DNA from: Beaufortia kweichowensis
Taxonomy: Eukaryota; Chordata; Actinopteri; Cypriniformes; Gastromyzontidae
Assembly: GCA_019155185.1 (NCBI GenBank)
Contig: CM032795.1
Location: 12,565,795 to 12,629,794, forward strand
Reading direction: 5' to 3'
DNA: 64,000 nt
The position numbers were made by a program, and so were the translations under genes. Shown here piece by piece: positions 38,301-53,100 of the stretch. The notes beneath the pieces were generated by a model. It was not told the DNA's origin. It saw nothing but the letters and a program-made list of their open reading frames with translations, and searched no databases. Every line of letters starts with the position of its first letter. Within the stretch, counting starts at the first letter, position 1.

Positions 38301-40994
38301 TTATTTTTTTTTAAACGTTTTTATTTTATTTAACAACTGTTAATTACATTAGTTGAATTAACAATGAACAATACTTCTGCATCGTTTAGTATTCTTAGTT
38401 AATTTCAACATTTGCTATAGCATGTATCTGTTACTGACTTTTTTACCATATTTTAAATTGTATTATAAAACATATTATAAATTTATAAGATGGCTTTAGT
38501 CTAGTGATAAAACATTAAACAATTCTCTGTGTGTGTCAGACAGTAAGGGTTCTTGAAGTGAGCAAACATGCCAGCAAATCTTGTCATATAGACAATTTTT
38601 TATATTACTCTTTAAACTAATGCATGCCAAACTGAATAGTCTGTTTGTCTTTTAATAAATGTAAATGTCATAAAGTCATGTTTAAATAAAATTTTACCTC
38701 TAAATAAAAATAAAAAATCTGTATAAATAAAGTAATTATTTTTTTTTTTAATACAGCACTGTAAATCTTCTTCATTGGATGTTGTATTCATCACAGTTAG
38801 CTATTAATTTATGATAATTCTATTAAATCCTCATTACTTTATTACAAGAATAAACAGTATTTTTAAAATTTGCACAATAAATACTACTTTGTCAAAGATG
38901 CTAAATGTTTTACAATTAAATGATATATATTTATTTTTTCATATTAATCTAATGAGAATGGGTTTTTCTTCAGATTACGGTTGTTTAATTAGGGAGTGCT
39001 TTATTGTCATAAAAAATAGTCAATGGCCAAGGATACTAAAAACAGGCTATTTTCTCCTTAAGCATGAAATGTCCATCTTGTATTTAAGTGAACTATAATT
39101 TTTAGTGTCATAGCAATTTAAGATAACATTGACTGATGGATGGGACTAATTTTAGCGTGTAATCTAGGCTGACAGCTGATCTCAAGCATGTTTGGTTAAC
39201 AGGTATAGAGCAGTCCATTAGTTATAACGTCATCCTATCAAGTACTGGGTGACTCATTGCCTGCTTTATGTGATGTCATCTTTTTTGTTTAGCATTGGAT
39301 AATTGACATTAACTCATGCTCAAAAATTTTTTCCCTTGACTTTTTCTTTTCCCTCTTATTTTAAGGTCTCAGTGTTACAGTACAATTATACAAAAATGAA
39401 AGTACTGAGTAATATTAATAAATTACATATATGTACTAATAATAACAAGCAACAAAATCTAAACCTAGTGATGCGCAGAAATACTCAGAATTGTTGGCTG
39501 AGGCTGTCTGTTGACCAATCAGAATCAAGGATTGTTATAAATAGTACATAAATCAATGTAAGAATGTTACAGAGATGCTTGCTGTTCTTGCTGTTGTTAA
39601 CTAAACAGCACTATTTTTATAACAAATAAGCGAATGTAAGTACACCATGTTTTAAACAAATATACTTTATAAGCAAATATTGCAAGAAAATTTCTTTTGC
39701 TTGCAGACAAAGGAAGAAGTGGCGTCAACGCTGGAGGCTGTGCAGAATATTCATAGTGTGGCACAGGCCTTACAGAAAAGCAAAGAAAACTACATCAACA
39801 AGACCCTCGAACAAGAACGCATGCGCAAAGAGGGAGCCACACAGCGAGAGCTTGACAAGGTGATCAGAGTAGTACTAAACAAAAATTGCAGAATCAGTCC
39901 CTGTAGGAATCCACTGAAGAGATATTGAAGCCTCAACGATGTTTTTGCACTTTATCTTATAGGCTGGATTGAAAGTCAAGAAGGCCACTGAGACCTATAG
40001 GTCATACGTGGAGAAGTATGCCAATGCAAAGACAGAATTTGAGCAGAGAATGACAGAAACCGCACAGGTATGACAGTGTGCTAGTGTTAACATCATTGTG
40101 TGGTGGTTCATCGTCTCCTGCTCTGGATGTGTCTGAATGTAAGAATCGGTGTTGCGTTTGAAAACAGCATCTTATCAGGATCTTTATATTAGCAGACTCT
40201 CAATTTTTCTGCACCTAAATAAAGTAGATTTTTAAATCCCAAACTATACAGTGATGGATTTCTCGAACAAAAACTATATTGATGCTTCTTCATAAAAACT
40301 ATATTGATGCTTCTTCATATGATCCACAGACACATGCAGAACCACTTTTTTTCTCTGTGGTCACACATGCTCTGCCTCATACTGTCATTATCTTGTTTCC
40401 ACTCATTTCCTGGTCTTTTTCTCATCCTCTACTTAAATCTTCTAAAACCCAACTGTCAGTCTAAGAAGAGCGTAAACAGCAAATCAGGCATACAGCCATC
40501 CTTTATACACATGCAGTCATACACAAGCATATTCATTATCACTGTGTTTGTGTGTGTATAATAGCGCTTCTTAGCCACCCGGACCACCCAGATCATCCAT
40601 TCATAAAATTGTGCCAAAAACATAAGAAAGGGTCTTATGTAGACACGCACATATGGTGGAAAAAGATTCTGGTCTGATGTATCATTTCTAAAGTCTGCTT
40701 TTATCCCATGCTGTTTTTCTGCATGGCTTTTTACCATAATGACAAAAAGTAGTATCCAGTATTGAATTGGTTTTGAACTGTTTGAGAACGTAATTTGAAA
40801 GTTGTTTATGTGTGTGTATCTGTGTACAGAAATTCCAGGGCATTGAAGAGGAACATATCTTGCGTATGCAGGAGATTATTCATTCATACTCGCAGTCTGT
40901 TGAGGAGACGCACATACAGATCGGAGAGGTGAGCGGACAAACACACAGCACTGTATTAGTGCTGGAAATCTTAAGATTTGAGTTTCTGAATTTC

Positions 40995-41033
<39 letters not shown>

Positions 41034-41086
41034 TGTATATGTGTATATATGTATGTATATATATGTGTATATATGTATGTATATAT

Positions 41087-41128
<42 letters not shown>

Positions 41129-44100
41129 GTATATGTATATATGTATATGTATATATGTATATGTATATATGTATATGTATATATATATGTATATATATAT
41201 GTATATGTGTGTGTGTTCTATAGATGAGAGATAATTACTGTATCATCTTTCATCTATAGAGGGCGCCAGAGACCCTTAGATGTGCAGGAAATCGAACAAA
41301 ACACAAATCAACAACATACTGCTTATAAATGCCTCCTCATATCAATAATGAATCCTGTTGCTGCTATCGTTTAGGGAGATTTATAGCATATTCACACATT
41401 TATTGTAATGCACTTCTGTTCAGGCATCTGAAACAACTGGCCTAATGCACACAGTCTCATTCATAGACATCCACAGTAAAAAGGTCTCTGCATTTTACTG
41501 ATTGTTGACCACAGAAATATTGCATGCTCTGATCAGGCTTTCCGCCCAACCACACACTCTTGTGTTCCGCTTGAGCATGAAGAAAGTAAGATTTGAATTT
41601 CTAGATAATTTTTCTGTGGTTATTATGTTTATATAATTTCTGTGTATATTTATGAGTTGCACTACTTGTTACAATCTTTCATTTTTACTGGAAAGCCATT
41701 ATCCAAGAATGCATTGTGCATGGCACCTGCATGTGTATGTGATTATTTAAAAAATAAACAGAATTAGCAAAATTCGGACATGTTGGACACGGAGACTGAT
41801 TCATGAAGACACAACACGAACCACATGCATTTTATGACATGGAATATTTTTATGACATGAACTGGAAGGAAATCGATGATTGGTGGAGATGTGTGGCAGA
41901 CTTATCCTATTTGTCACAATCCCTTGAAGGCTATAAAACAAAGTTGCAAAGATTTAAAGAGTGATCACCTTGGGAAATACCGTCACTATTCAAACACTTC
42001 GTGTGTAGTTGAACTCCCAGGCTTATCCTCCTTCAGCTGCTTGATTGGTTACTTGGGATGTGGCACTAATACTGCTAACATTCCCAGCTTTGGTAGTGGA
42101 AACTATATGTATATTTAATATGATATGATATGGCCTGACTTTTTTTGTTGGGTTTTGGTTTTTAGGCCGTTTGTTACATTACAAAATTTACTGAAGACTT
42201 GTAAAGATAGTTGAACATGCAATGATTAGTATAGGTGTTATATTGTCATTATTATGCATTGGCTGTCCAGTTATTGATTTTATGTGTCGTGCTGTTGTAT
42301 TTGTATGTCTGCGCTGAAAGCGTGCCAAAAGTGCCAAAAAAATCCTTAAATTTCCATTTCTTAAAATTCCTAAAAGTTCTTTCGGATTGTGTAATAGCTA
42401 AATATTTTTTACAATACATTTTAAATATATTTTTGAGGTGGTAAGGAATTATAAAATCAAAACATTTTTGTTGTCTAGTGCTGTCTGGTCACGTTATTCA
42501 TGTGATGATTATGTACTGTTTGTACATAATCTAGTTAATCTAAATTTGTCTAGTTAATACTGTTAACGAAACAAGACCGGCACAGATCTTAAAAGCACAA
42601 TCCACTTCATAAGTAGCAATAACGGGTCTGTGATGCCCTTAGATGTGTGTGGCTGCACACGTGCAAGTATGTGCGGATCATTGCGTGGATCACTGAGAAA
42701 CTCTGGTATCCTGCTAAACCCCACTTGTGATCAGTGCAATTGCAACTGTTTCCCATCAACAAGGAATTCCCAGCAAAAGCGGGTCATAAGCTTGGATTGA
42801 TTAAGTTCCTGTTTTTTGTACATACTCTTCCTTTAGCTAAGAGCCAAATGCAATAGATGCGTAACACTGGGCTCATCATGACTATATAGGTACTGTCATA
42901 CTACTGTATACCTCATAGTGATAAATTACTCTTCTTCTTTAAGGTTTTACTTACTGTAATTTTAATTTATTTGTATTAAATAATCTTTATGCTGTGTTTT
43001 TTTTTTTTCATGAAGGTGCAGCAGGAGTTTGTGAACAACATGGAGAACACGTCTGTTGAAAGCCTCGTACAGAAACTGGCAGAAAGCAAAGGGACGGGCA
43101 AAGAGAGACCAGGTAACTGAAACACACACTCGCTTTATGAATCCCAGTCACTAATCTGCTCTGGTGTTGCTCTTGATATGATTAGCATTACTGAGGTAAT
43201 GAGTTCATTACCAACTGACTACAGGACAACATTAAGCTGCACTGGAAACACATTAGGAGTGTGTTTTGACTTGGTTACTGTAGCATTGAGCCGTTTACAC
43301 TAGAGGTTTTGCGGAGCTGTGACCCATAGAGGGCTTTTTATCCCAGGTCTCTGGCATGGCTGACCCGTCACATGTTAACAGTACCATCACATGCTAAGTG
43401 GAATGTCAAGCCTGCACACTTTAACTCAAGGTTAAATCTCCTGAGCTTGATAGAGTTTGACGCAGCTACACGTCCTCCTGGGCACATTTTTCCTCAGTTA
43501 TTTCTCCACGGCCTTTCGTTTGACCTCTCAATTCTCCTTCCTTTTTTTGCACAGAGAGTATAATTCTGCTTGAAGAAGAATGGATATTAAGCACTGAAGA
43601 ATTTAAACCTGTTTTCTGACCACACTCACATTCGCGCAGGTAGCCCGAATTAAACTTCGTATGAACATATAGTGACCCACAGTGGTGCAGACGTGACGTT
43701 AAGGCTTTCGGTCGCCCTCCATTTGTTTTGACAGCAGAATTAATTGAGGCTAAAAACTGTTTCGGTCAACAAAACATTCCTTCCCCCATATCAAGCTGTT
43801 CATTAGGGATTGCGCCGCTGTCAGAGCAATAACCTGTGCGGCACGCTGATGAAATCAGAGCAGCACTAACCGCTACAGAGAGAGAGAAAAAGGTTGAACA
43901 AACTTTGTACCACGGAAACAATCCCGAAGTGACACGCTGGGCTTTGGGGAGGTGGCTTGAGCAGTTCAGCGGTATCCAGCAGGGCTACGAGCTGGCCTTC
44001 AGCCAGACACGCAAACTCTCCTCGGCGCTCCGTCTGAACCGTGTTCAGCATATGCAGTTTAAAAAAACATCCTTGGTTAATGCATGACTGCATGCATCTC

Positions 44101-47100
44101 TCGTATACAAACACGCGTACTTGCGTGCGCCGCAAAAGCACAAACATGCGTTTATCCAAATAAAGGCGTAGCATTTCTGCTATTACTTTTAAATAAACAT
44201 TATGATATTTGTATAAAACAAATACCGTAGTTTTGATAAAACGGTATTCTGTTTTTGAATCATTTCTTTTGTTTTATTTCAATTTGATCTTTGTGGGGAT
44301 TTTTTTTTTAGCAATTTTGTCCTCAAAGTAAGAGTAAAACACACAAACACATGCTTTCATGTAAACCTGTTTACATTTAAATTTGTCTGTTTAGACGAAT
44401 TTAAACAAAACCCATTTTTCCATATTTAGGTGGCATTGTTTTGTTTAATGTTTGGATTTGTGTGCACACTGTAAATATTGTTAGATGAAGCCCAAGAGAA
44501 TTGTCATGCACTTCCATGCCTGACGTCAGATGACAATTTTTCCTCCAGTCCTGCAACAGCTTGGAAATCTTAGTTTTGATGAAATCTTGATTTGTCTAAT
44601 TGTTTTATACCAGTTTTAACAGATTTGACGATTGTTACAATGAACACAACATTAAGGAACACAATATGATGAATGTTTAAAAATATATAAAAATATGTTT
44701 AAAATGTATTTTCTTAAAAAAAAGACTTTTTTTATTATTTCTGATTAAGTAAGAGCCGCTTTTTTGTGGAAGTGAGGGTTTCTCTTTGTTTGTATGTGTA
44801 TTGTGATCTGACAGTGTGTAATCCTTCTTTTGTCATAAATAAATCTGAACGGAGAGATCGGAGAGAAAACTGATCTGGTACAGTAGAGTAGATCAGTCAT
44901 ACTGTATGTACATCACAGTGTGTGATGTGAGCCTGTCGTGACTGCGCTTAACAGTGCGCGTGAGGTCTGCCGTTCTCCAGAGAAACACTATTGACCCGCT
45001 TGAGTTAAACATCACACACTATTGTTTTTTCAGGTCAAGGCATTTTCTGTGCAATGAAAATAGCGCCCCAGGCTTTCTTTCAAGGGTCTGGTAGTAGTAA
45101 ACACTGTCTTGCGTTTTCTTTTACAAGCATTAGCTTTTACTTCCATTAATACAAAAGAAAATTGCTCTTAGAGCACTGAGGGCATCACTCTTCTCTTCAC
45201 AGCCAGTCACGAAAGCACAGAATTAATATTTATATGCTGTTAATGCTATTTATTCAAAGTGTATAAGCCAACTGCCTGGAAATCTGTATTGGAGGCCTCA
45301 GGTTAAAGTTTGGTTAGATTTCACTTTAATCCTGTTATTCCATATTTGAACTTAATTTTGAAATTGACCAAATAAAAATCTGGCTCGGTGTTGTTAGTTC
45401 ATGCGGTAATAACCCTGAAAATCAGTCTGATTGTTTGCGTAAATCTTTTCACCTGTGTGTCACTGTGGAAATGGGTCTTGTTGAAAGTTTAAAAGCTTGT
45501 TGGTGAATATGTAAAATTCATGAGCAGGAAATGAAGCATGTTGTTGTCTTTTACAGGCATTTGTGTTAATTTATTATTGTAGCAGCAGCACATTTATACA
45601 CGCCATTGCGTTGACTCGATTACATTTGTTTAGTTGTTTGATTTCTGTCTGGGGCTAGGAATACACACACAGACACACACACTCCCTCATGGCTGAAAGC
45701 ATTGTGTGTCTACAAGTGTGTGTTGCGTTCCGGCTGTAAAATAAAGTTCTCTGACGCCAAAGGGATGACAGATTGTGCTGATTGTCACCAGACCCGCTGA
45801 TAATTCAGTACATATTACAGTAGTAATATTGTAGTCATTGCAATACTGTAACACAACAGGCCTACAAGTAATATTTGTTTCTCTGTTTTTATTACAGGGC
45901 CCATTGAATTCGAGGAATGTCATGTCTCAAACGTCACTGAAGGTCTGCATGTTTTTTTTATTCACTGTTCAGTTATTTGCAATGTTGTTATGCATGACAA
46001 TATATAACACATAATTGCTCTTTGTAAAAAACATTTTAGATCTTTGCAAGCGTTCATCCTGAAGCTAAAAATCTAAATATATATGTTTCAGATGCAAATA
46101 AATGTGCCTAGATTTGTGACAGTCATTGCTGTGTCCGTTTAGGTGCTAAACCGAGGAAAAGGAAGACCTTTGTCATACCAGGTCTACGGAGAGACAAAGA
46201 CACAGAATCCACGTAAGTTACTTCTTACTAAGATCTTCTCTACTTTTTTAAATTAAATATAATTTTGGAAGATATTTGTTTTAGAAATAATAGCAACATG
46301 GTACCATTTGAAAATGTAAGAAAATGTGTATTTTTATGGTTTAATTGTTAACAATTTATGGTTAAATTGTTGTTTTTTTAATTTATGCTTTTTGTCTGGA
46401 TTTTATAGTGAATCGGCTGAAGTAGAAGCTGTTGTAAGTATTTTTGTGATGTTGAAACAACTTGATGATAAATTAAATTGAGACATTAAAATACACAATT
46501 TTAAACAGTTTGACACATTTGTTTATTGTAAATATAAAAAAACGAGTCATTATGAGAATAAAAAACAGCATTCAGTGTTAGATATTACAACTTTATTTCA
46601 CAACTCATTTATTTCTAAACAAAGTATACTATCTCTGGTTATATTGGAAAAACTCAATTCGAGTCGAGTCACTTTCACAAAACTCCTTTTGTTTGTATTT
46701 CTTTCAGAACACTTCTAATGGAGCTCCCCCAGGTTTCTATGGTGCTATAGATCTTCATAACACAGTGAGTGGTGACCTAATGTTGTTGAATGATAATATA
46801 ATAATTCTTACAATGTTAAGTAAAGACAACATCACTGGTGATTTCTGTACAGGAAAGAGTTTAAATATTTCTTGCTATATTGCTAGCAACAGTGTGTTTT
46901 ACCTCATTCCTGCTCTCGTTGTGTTTTGTTGTATTAAGGAGTGTGAATAATGATGTTTTATAAGAGCTGTGTTCTGTGTTTGCTGCAGAATGTGCCTCAG
47001 TTGGACGAGGAGGGCTTCTGTATCCGACCAGAAGTCAACGAGAACGATATCCTTTCTCTACATTTCTCTCTTCCACGCCACAAATTCCTCATATGCTTTC

Positions 47101-50100
47101 ATCTGAGCCACAGAAAGAATTTCATTTTCCTTTCATATCTTTTATCGCCTTTACTTAATGTAAATGCTGAACACTTTTATTGGCTTGAGAACATAGTCTG
47201 ATCATTTTTCTTTGTTGTACTTTTATCTGAATCGCAGCCAAGATGATCTTTCCATCGTATTTTCTTTACCAAAGCTGTGCCATTGCTCCGAGTAGACCAG
47301 AACAATTGCATAAAAAAAATAGAAAACCTCATCTTCTCACTATTTCAACTCATGGTCCTTAACAGCTTCTGATCACATGCCAAAGAGAACTCCTTTTATT
47401 CGTCCAGCGACTCTGACGATGAGGATGAGCCAAGAAAGTTTCACGTCCAGATCAAACCTGTGCAGACCAACAACGGCACCCACCAGCACAAAGCCACCAT
47501 AGACGAGCTGAAGGCCTCTATCGGAAACATCACGCTCTCGCCCACCCCTGCTGTAAGAGACACCTCACCAAGACACATCACGTATAAATCACTAAACTTC
47601 ATAGCATACACATAAAAGCGAATGTGAACTTGAATTCACTTTCATTCAAACGCAGAATATAGACCCTGATCTCCTATATAAAGGGAGCAAAGACATTTCT
47701 GATTGGTTGATGTGATTTACATTTACACTCTGTGCCGTTTTTCTCTCAAATTTGGATTGGAAAAGCAGACACTAGAGGGCAGTATTCCATTATTGTATTC
47801 AGTGAGTGACCAGCCTGTCCATTGAGAAATGCAATCACACTTTTTTTTTTCTCCTGCCCTGATTTGTGTGCCTGAGTGCAAATGTATTGTATCTGTGTGT
47901 GTGTGTGTGTGTGTGTGTGTTGGAAAAAAGATTGTTACACACCTGTAGTCAATAAAATGCTTTAACTGGCTCACTGAAAACAGTATTGTAAAGTCACACA
48001 TTAGGCTTAAAGGTTAAAGCACACTTCCAGTAAGGGAATGAAATTATCGTCATAACATCCCATGTGACAGGTGTACAAAAACTGCTATTCTGTCAGTTAG
48101 CATCACTGATGGAGTGTCTGCGTCTGTATGTGTGTCTACAGCTGTGTGGTCAAGTAAGCTTTAACAATCAGTACTGTGTGTGTGTGCGCGTACGTTTATG
48201 TGTGTGTGTTGTGCCTGTGGCCCATCTGTGTGTGTGCTGTTGGTAAACAAAACCATACAACTTCCTGCTCGAAAATCTTACCACAGGAAGCACGGCTGGA
48301 CTCTGTTTCTAATGAATAGTATCACGTAGGTAGACACACACATACACATCAAAGACACATCAAAGCAAAAGCTGTGCCTATTACAAAAGATATTTAATTA
48401 AAAAGGCAGCCACTGTCTTGATACAACCAGTCATTCTTAAAGTAATCATCCCCAGATTTTCATGAAAGATTGGAATCAAGACTGGCATGTTGTGCAGTTT
48501 TAAAAAAATTATTTACCCAAATTATTTTGTTATTTACCCTGATAATAATCTCAGCTGACTTCTTTTCTTCAGCTAAATACAAACAAATTTTGTTTTCAAC
48601 ACATTTGTGTGTATTTTTTTTAGCAGCAGATGTGTCAGAAAGAAAACACATTTTTGATTTCAGTTTGTAACACTACAACTGATGATTTTTTTTGCTTGTG
48701 GTTTAATCTGGCCGGCTTCTCTCGTTTGCCATTTTGCATGTTACTTGCTCGCTCTCCATCCTTCGCTCTTCATTCCTTTGTGATGTTTCAAAATGACAGT
48801 GTGATGAATTTCTGCAATAACACATGTGCCAGCCTGCGTTTTCAGCAGGGCAACAGTTTACTTTAGACACCTTTGCTGACAACTTGGTTTGCTTTATTTG
48901 AGATAAATTATCACACATTTTTTATTTCACCCGGCTTGAACTTGGTCTTCTGTCTTGTGTTGCGTAATTACTGGAGATTAACTCTGGAAATATTTACACA
49001 TCTCAAAACACATCTCTTCCTCGTCTTTGGTTTCATTCTCAGATCCATTGTTTGTTTCATTTTGTTTTTCTTTGTCCTCACGTTGGCGGATGTTTTTATG
49101 ACAATTTTGGCCAAGTCAGGAAACACAGGTGATGACGAATTCCATGTCATCTGTTATGAATTATTGATATTATTGAGCTTTCCATTTCCTCTTGTTTTTT
49201 GATGTTTCTCTCTCTTGGCTGGTGGTGTGTGGCCTGAGCTGTAATTGAACCCATTTGCTACTATCTGCCTATGGGATTAAACCCTTTCCTTTATGCGTGT
49301 GTGTATTTGCGTGCATGTGCATTTGTTTGTGCGTTTCCACAAGTTTTCCCTCACGGTTTACCATTTAGCTGCTTTTCCGGTCCGTCCGTTTATTTTCTGA
49401 TGTTTTTCTTTTCATCAAACGCTTTATCGAAATGAGTGAGAGGATTTTCCATTCATTCTGACAGAGTTTCGGGCAGAGATGCTTCATATGAATCACTTTG
49501 AATACACAGACTCACAATAACCAACCCTTTCCATCTTTGTGTCTTTGTCTGTTTGTTGGTGTTTTGCTGACTGACTATTGTTGACATTTCTCAGCCTCAA
49601 AACAATCCCAGTAGTGAATTTAGTTGTATTCTGTGCCACTCATTTCCTAATGTTTAGACTGCATGCAGAATATTGTTATGTAAACTTATGGTTTGAATAT
49701 GTATTCTTGCCAGTATGGTTCTCCGCTCATTCCTGCGTCTTCGTGTCGGCCTGGGAGGCCAATATCCATTGAATAAATGTGGGGATGAAGCACTTCATGT
49801 CTTATGCTGTTTTCATAACTCCTCTCACTCTCATTAATAAAAGCCTGTTTTTATTTCCAGGTTCATATGAAGAGGAACCAATCCAGTGAGTATTCCTCTT
49901 TTTTTCTCTCTGTCACTCTAAAGGTTTGGCTTTGGAGAACGCCTGCCATTTTGACTTCTCCTTTTCGTTTTTCTTGGCCGTGACGTTTCTCGCCAAGTCT
50001 CCTTCATGTTGCTCTGGTGACCCTTCCAAAGCCAGCTCATCCCATGAGAAAATAAACATCTTCCCCCCTTTTTTCTCATCTGAGTAGCCCAACGTTGCCT

Positions 50101-53100
50101 CCTTAAGCCATGAGCAAGATTAACTGCTTAATTGTGTGTTTATGTTTTTCTATCCATCATAATTTTACATTTTTCCAGTAAATTGTGGCTTAAATGAACA
50201 CAGATGCATGCCAGAATGTAGTGTTTACACTGCGGCATGTTCTCACATCAAGAGGGAAGATTTTAACCTCCCAGGAAAGTTTTACATACTGTAAATCCAT
50301 AAAGACAAAGTAATTGAGCTCACAGTAGATACATATTTATTCCTGCACGGGAACAGTAAACATTTTTTCAAAGAGTCTGTTTACCATAATCTTCCGCACG
50401 TGCTGAAATCGATAAGATCTGAACCCTGCTCTACACGTCCTTTGATCCAATACATGTTTTGTTGTATCTGAAATCGCATTAGAATGTTGACATTGCAAGC
50501 TAGATGACAATTGCAAGCAAAAATACTTATGAACCTTCACAGTATTTTCAAAATTTTTAGAGTATATTAGTTTTAAACAAACCGCTCTGGGAAAAAAAAC
50601 TTTATAATTATTTTACATTTATTTTTTATTTGGCTATTTATAGGTGTATGTTTAGGTAAATGTGTTAATGTGCGTTTATTTGAAGAAAATGAAACTGGTA
50701 AAAATAGCAAAAAAATTCATATTTAATTTTAGCATATATTACATATGAGATTTAGAAAAAATAATATTTAATGGATTAACCGTGATGTTTAATCATAGCT
50801 TTCATGCGTCTTGGCCAGCTCTGAGTCTTTCACTTTGCTTTTGGGTGACGTCCTCAGGTGTGCTTTTGTTGGACTTTGGATTTTGGAGTGCAATGGGCAT
50901 ATGCATTCCAAATAATGAGCTGTATTATTTTTTAAACTTTGTTTACTCCAGCTTTCAAAGAGCTCCATGTGTTATTTTTATGATCAGCACATTTTATACA
51001 TCAATTCTTTCTGTCTGTTGCAAACAAACATTCAATCTAAGTGATTTTCCAGTGTAAGATTTTATATTAAGTGAGCAAGCTTGATATATACATTAAACTA
51101 AAGAATATTCAGAAGTGAATGTTATTGTAAATCTGCGTCTTACACAAACCTAGGAATGACACGACAACACACACACCCTTCTATAAAACCAAAGTCAGGT
51201 GAGTATTTCCCAGGTATCTTAGCCAGCATACACCTAATCGGTTTTGGTCAGCCGCTGGGTTTGTGTTGGTGGGTATGAGGGATCCTTGTAAAGCTATTAT
51301 AAATTAACAACAAACTGTTCAGAAAGCAAAATCATTTGTGTATCATTGGTTTCTCATTTAACCTGTTGTGTCTAACACTCTTATCAAATGTCATTTGTCC
51401 TTATGTGTAATATATTGTATGTCTTACTGTATACCATTGAAATACTATACAGTGACTGCTGTGTTTAATGTGTCCTGATGATGATGATGCTTTATTTCTG
51501 AAAAATGGGGATGTAAGGAAAATGTGTCTCATGTCGTAATGACTAAATCTTCATTTCTTAATCTCCAATTCAGTTCTGTTGGTTTGTGATTAACAGCTTA
51601 ATTGGTCAGAAACACTATCTTTGCTCAATCATATCATTTTGCCACAGTCTAGCAAATACAGTAGGTAAAAGCTGACCGATCTAATTGGGTCTGTTGTTGA
51701 TCATAACATCATTTTTAGTTCATGAAACACATGAGGTGCAGTTTTCATCTGGGACTAATGAGCAGATGATGATTAAAGCCTGAAGTGTTGCTTGTCTACT
51801 CACTCACGTGTTACATCTGATCTTTAGGTGATGAACTGGGACGAGTCAGAATACCACAGCCATCATTTAATGAGTAAGAAAAAGGCCACTGTAAACTATT
51901 ATTTTATAATGTCATTTTTTTATTTATTTACCCTGTTGGGGTCATGCCTGTAGTAAGAATCTACTGTACAGATATGTTAATGGACACAAAAATGTATCTT
52001 TATTAATTGAGCTACATACCCTAAAAGCACTTCTCTTACTTTAAACAGTAGAATAGCCAGTAATGACCTGCTGTCTCTGGATCCGTTTGGCCCGACCGGC
52101 ACTGGCTCTGGAACCCACTCATCAGGTAACACCCAGCTGCTTTAATACAGCAAATGCACAACACATCTGGTCAACCCAAAGTAACCTAAAGCTAACTGTG
52201 TTAATATCAGTATAACTACATTAGTAAGTTATTTATATATATATATATTTGAAAGAGAAAAAGAGGGAGAAAAGAGAAAGATGAATGGATGGATCTATTC
52301 TTCATCACACACACATACTGTACACACACTGACTGTATAAGCAGACAGTAACTCAATCATTCCTCCACCTCCTCCACCCCCAGCCGATAGGAAGCTTGTC
52401 TTGGGTCTGACCTCCTCTATTATTGATGACGCTTACAGGCTGTTGAAAGTGTCTGGGCTTTTCCATTCGCCTCTAGAGAGCTTGCTCAGGCTTCTGTTGT
52501 CACGGAAACCCCCATGTCCTACAGCAACATCATATCTCACTGCAGCTGTTTTCTTTATTAAATTCATTTTATTCTTTCTGTTTTTGCTTTTGTTACTTTT
52601 TTATTTATTTTGGTATTACAATAAGGGCTTTTAAAATTTTTGACATTTTAAATCATTTGCTGGTATATGAATTTCGCATTTCAAATTGGAGTGTGTATAT
52701 TTTACATTTTTGGAGGGACTGTTTCTGATCTAGTTTTTGGCATCACGTGTGTGTTCTGCCCCACCTTTTTATCTGCTCACCCCTCTTTGCGTGAGTATAG
52801 AGGGTGTTCTGAATCTACTCACCCTCACGCTCTACATGTCCTTTCACTCCTGACAAGACAGTTTGTCCTTTAGGGTTGAGTGCTGCACACTCCTGACCTT
52901 GCTGGTTTTAATCAAATGGATTTTTACATGGTAATTAGGAGCTTCCATATATTTTGAGAAAGTGCACACTGTGTTCACATTTTATTGTTTAATAGGAAAT
53001 TTTAAACTGATTTTATTTATAAAGTCTTTACCCTGATGCATGATAATTTCAGCAGTCTGAAATGCAAATAATGGGATCCAGCTGGTGAAAATGCTTATAT

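Noticed and set aside
40812..41234. 140-aa open frame ending in a Tyr/Ile-rich repeat
   Set aside because: Only the first part (40830-40928) is fcho2 exon 7; the rest is translation of the TA/TG microsatellite beyond the GT donor at 40929.
41257..41270. CTCF-like AGAGGGCGCC after the microsatellite
   Set aside because: The 5' half (CCASY) does not match, and the block looks like part of a diverged inverted repeat.
46708..46732. Shorter version of fcho2 exon 12 ending at CCCCCAG|GTTTCT
   Set aside because: The donor GTTTCT is weak and 25 nt would shift the frame; ACACA|GTGAGT at 46764 is strong and keeps frame.
51478..51510. Possible C/D box snoRNA (ATGATGA ... CTGA) in fcho2 intron 16
   Set aside because: The ATGATG run is a short trinucleotide repeat, with no terminal stem and no C'/D' pair.
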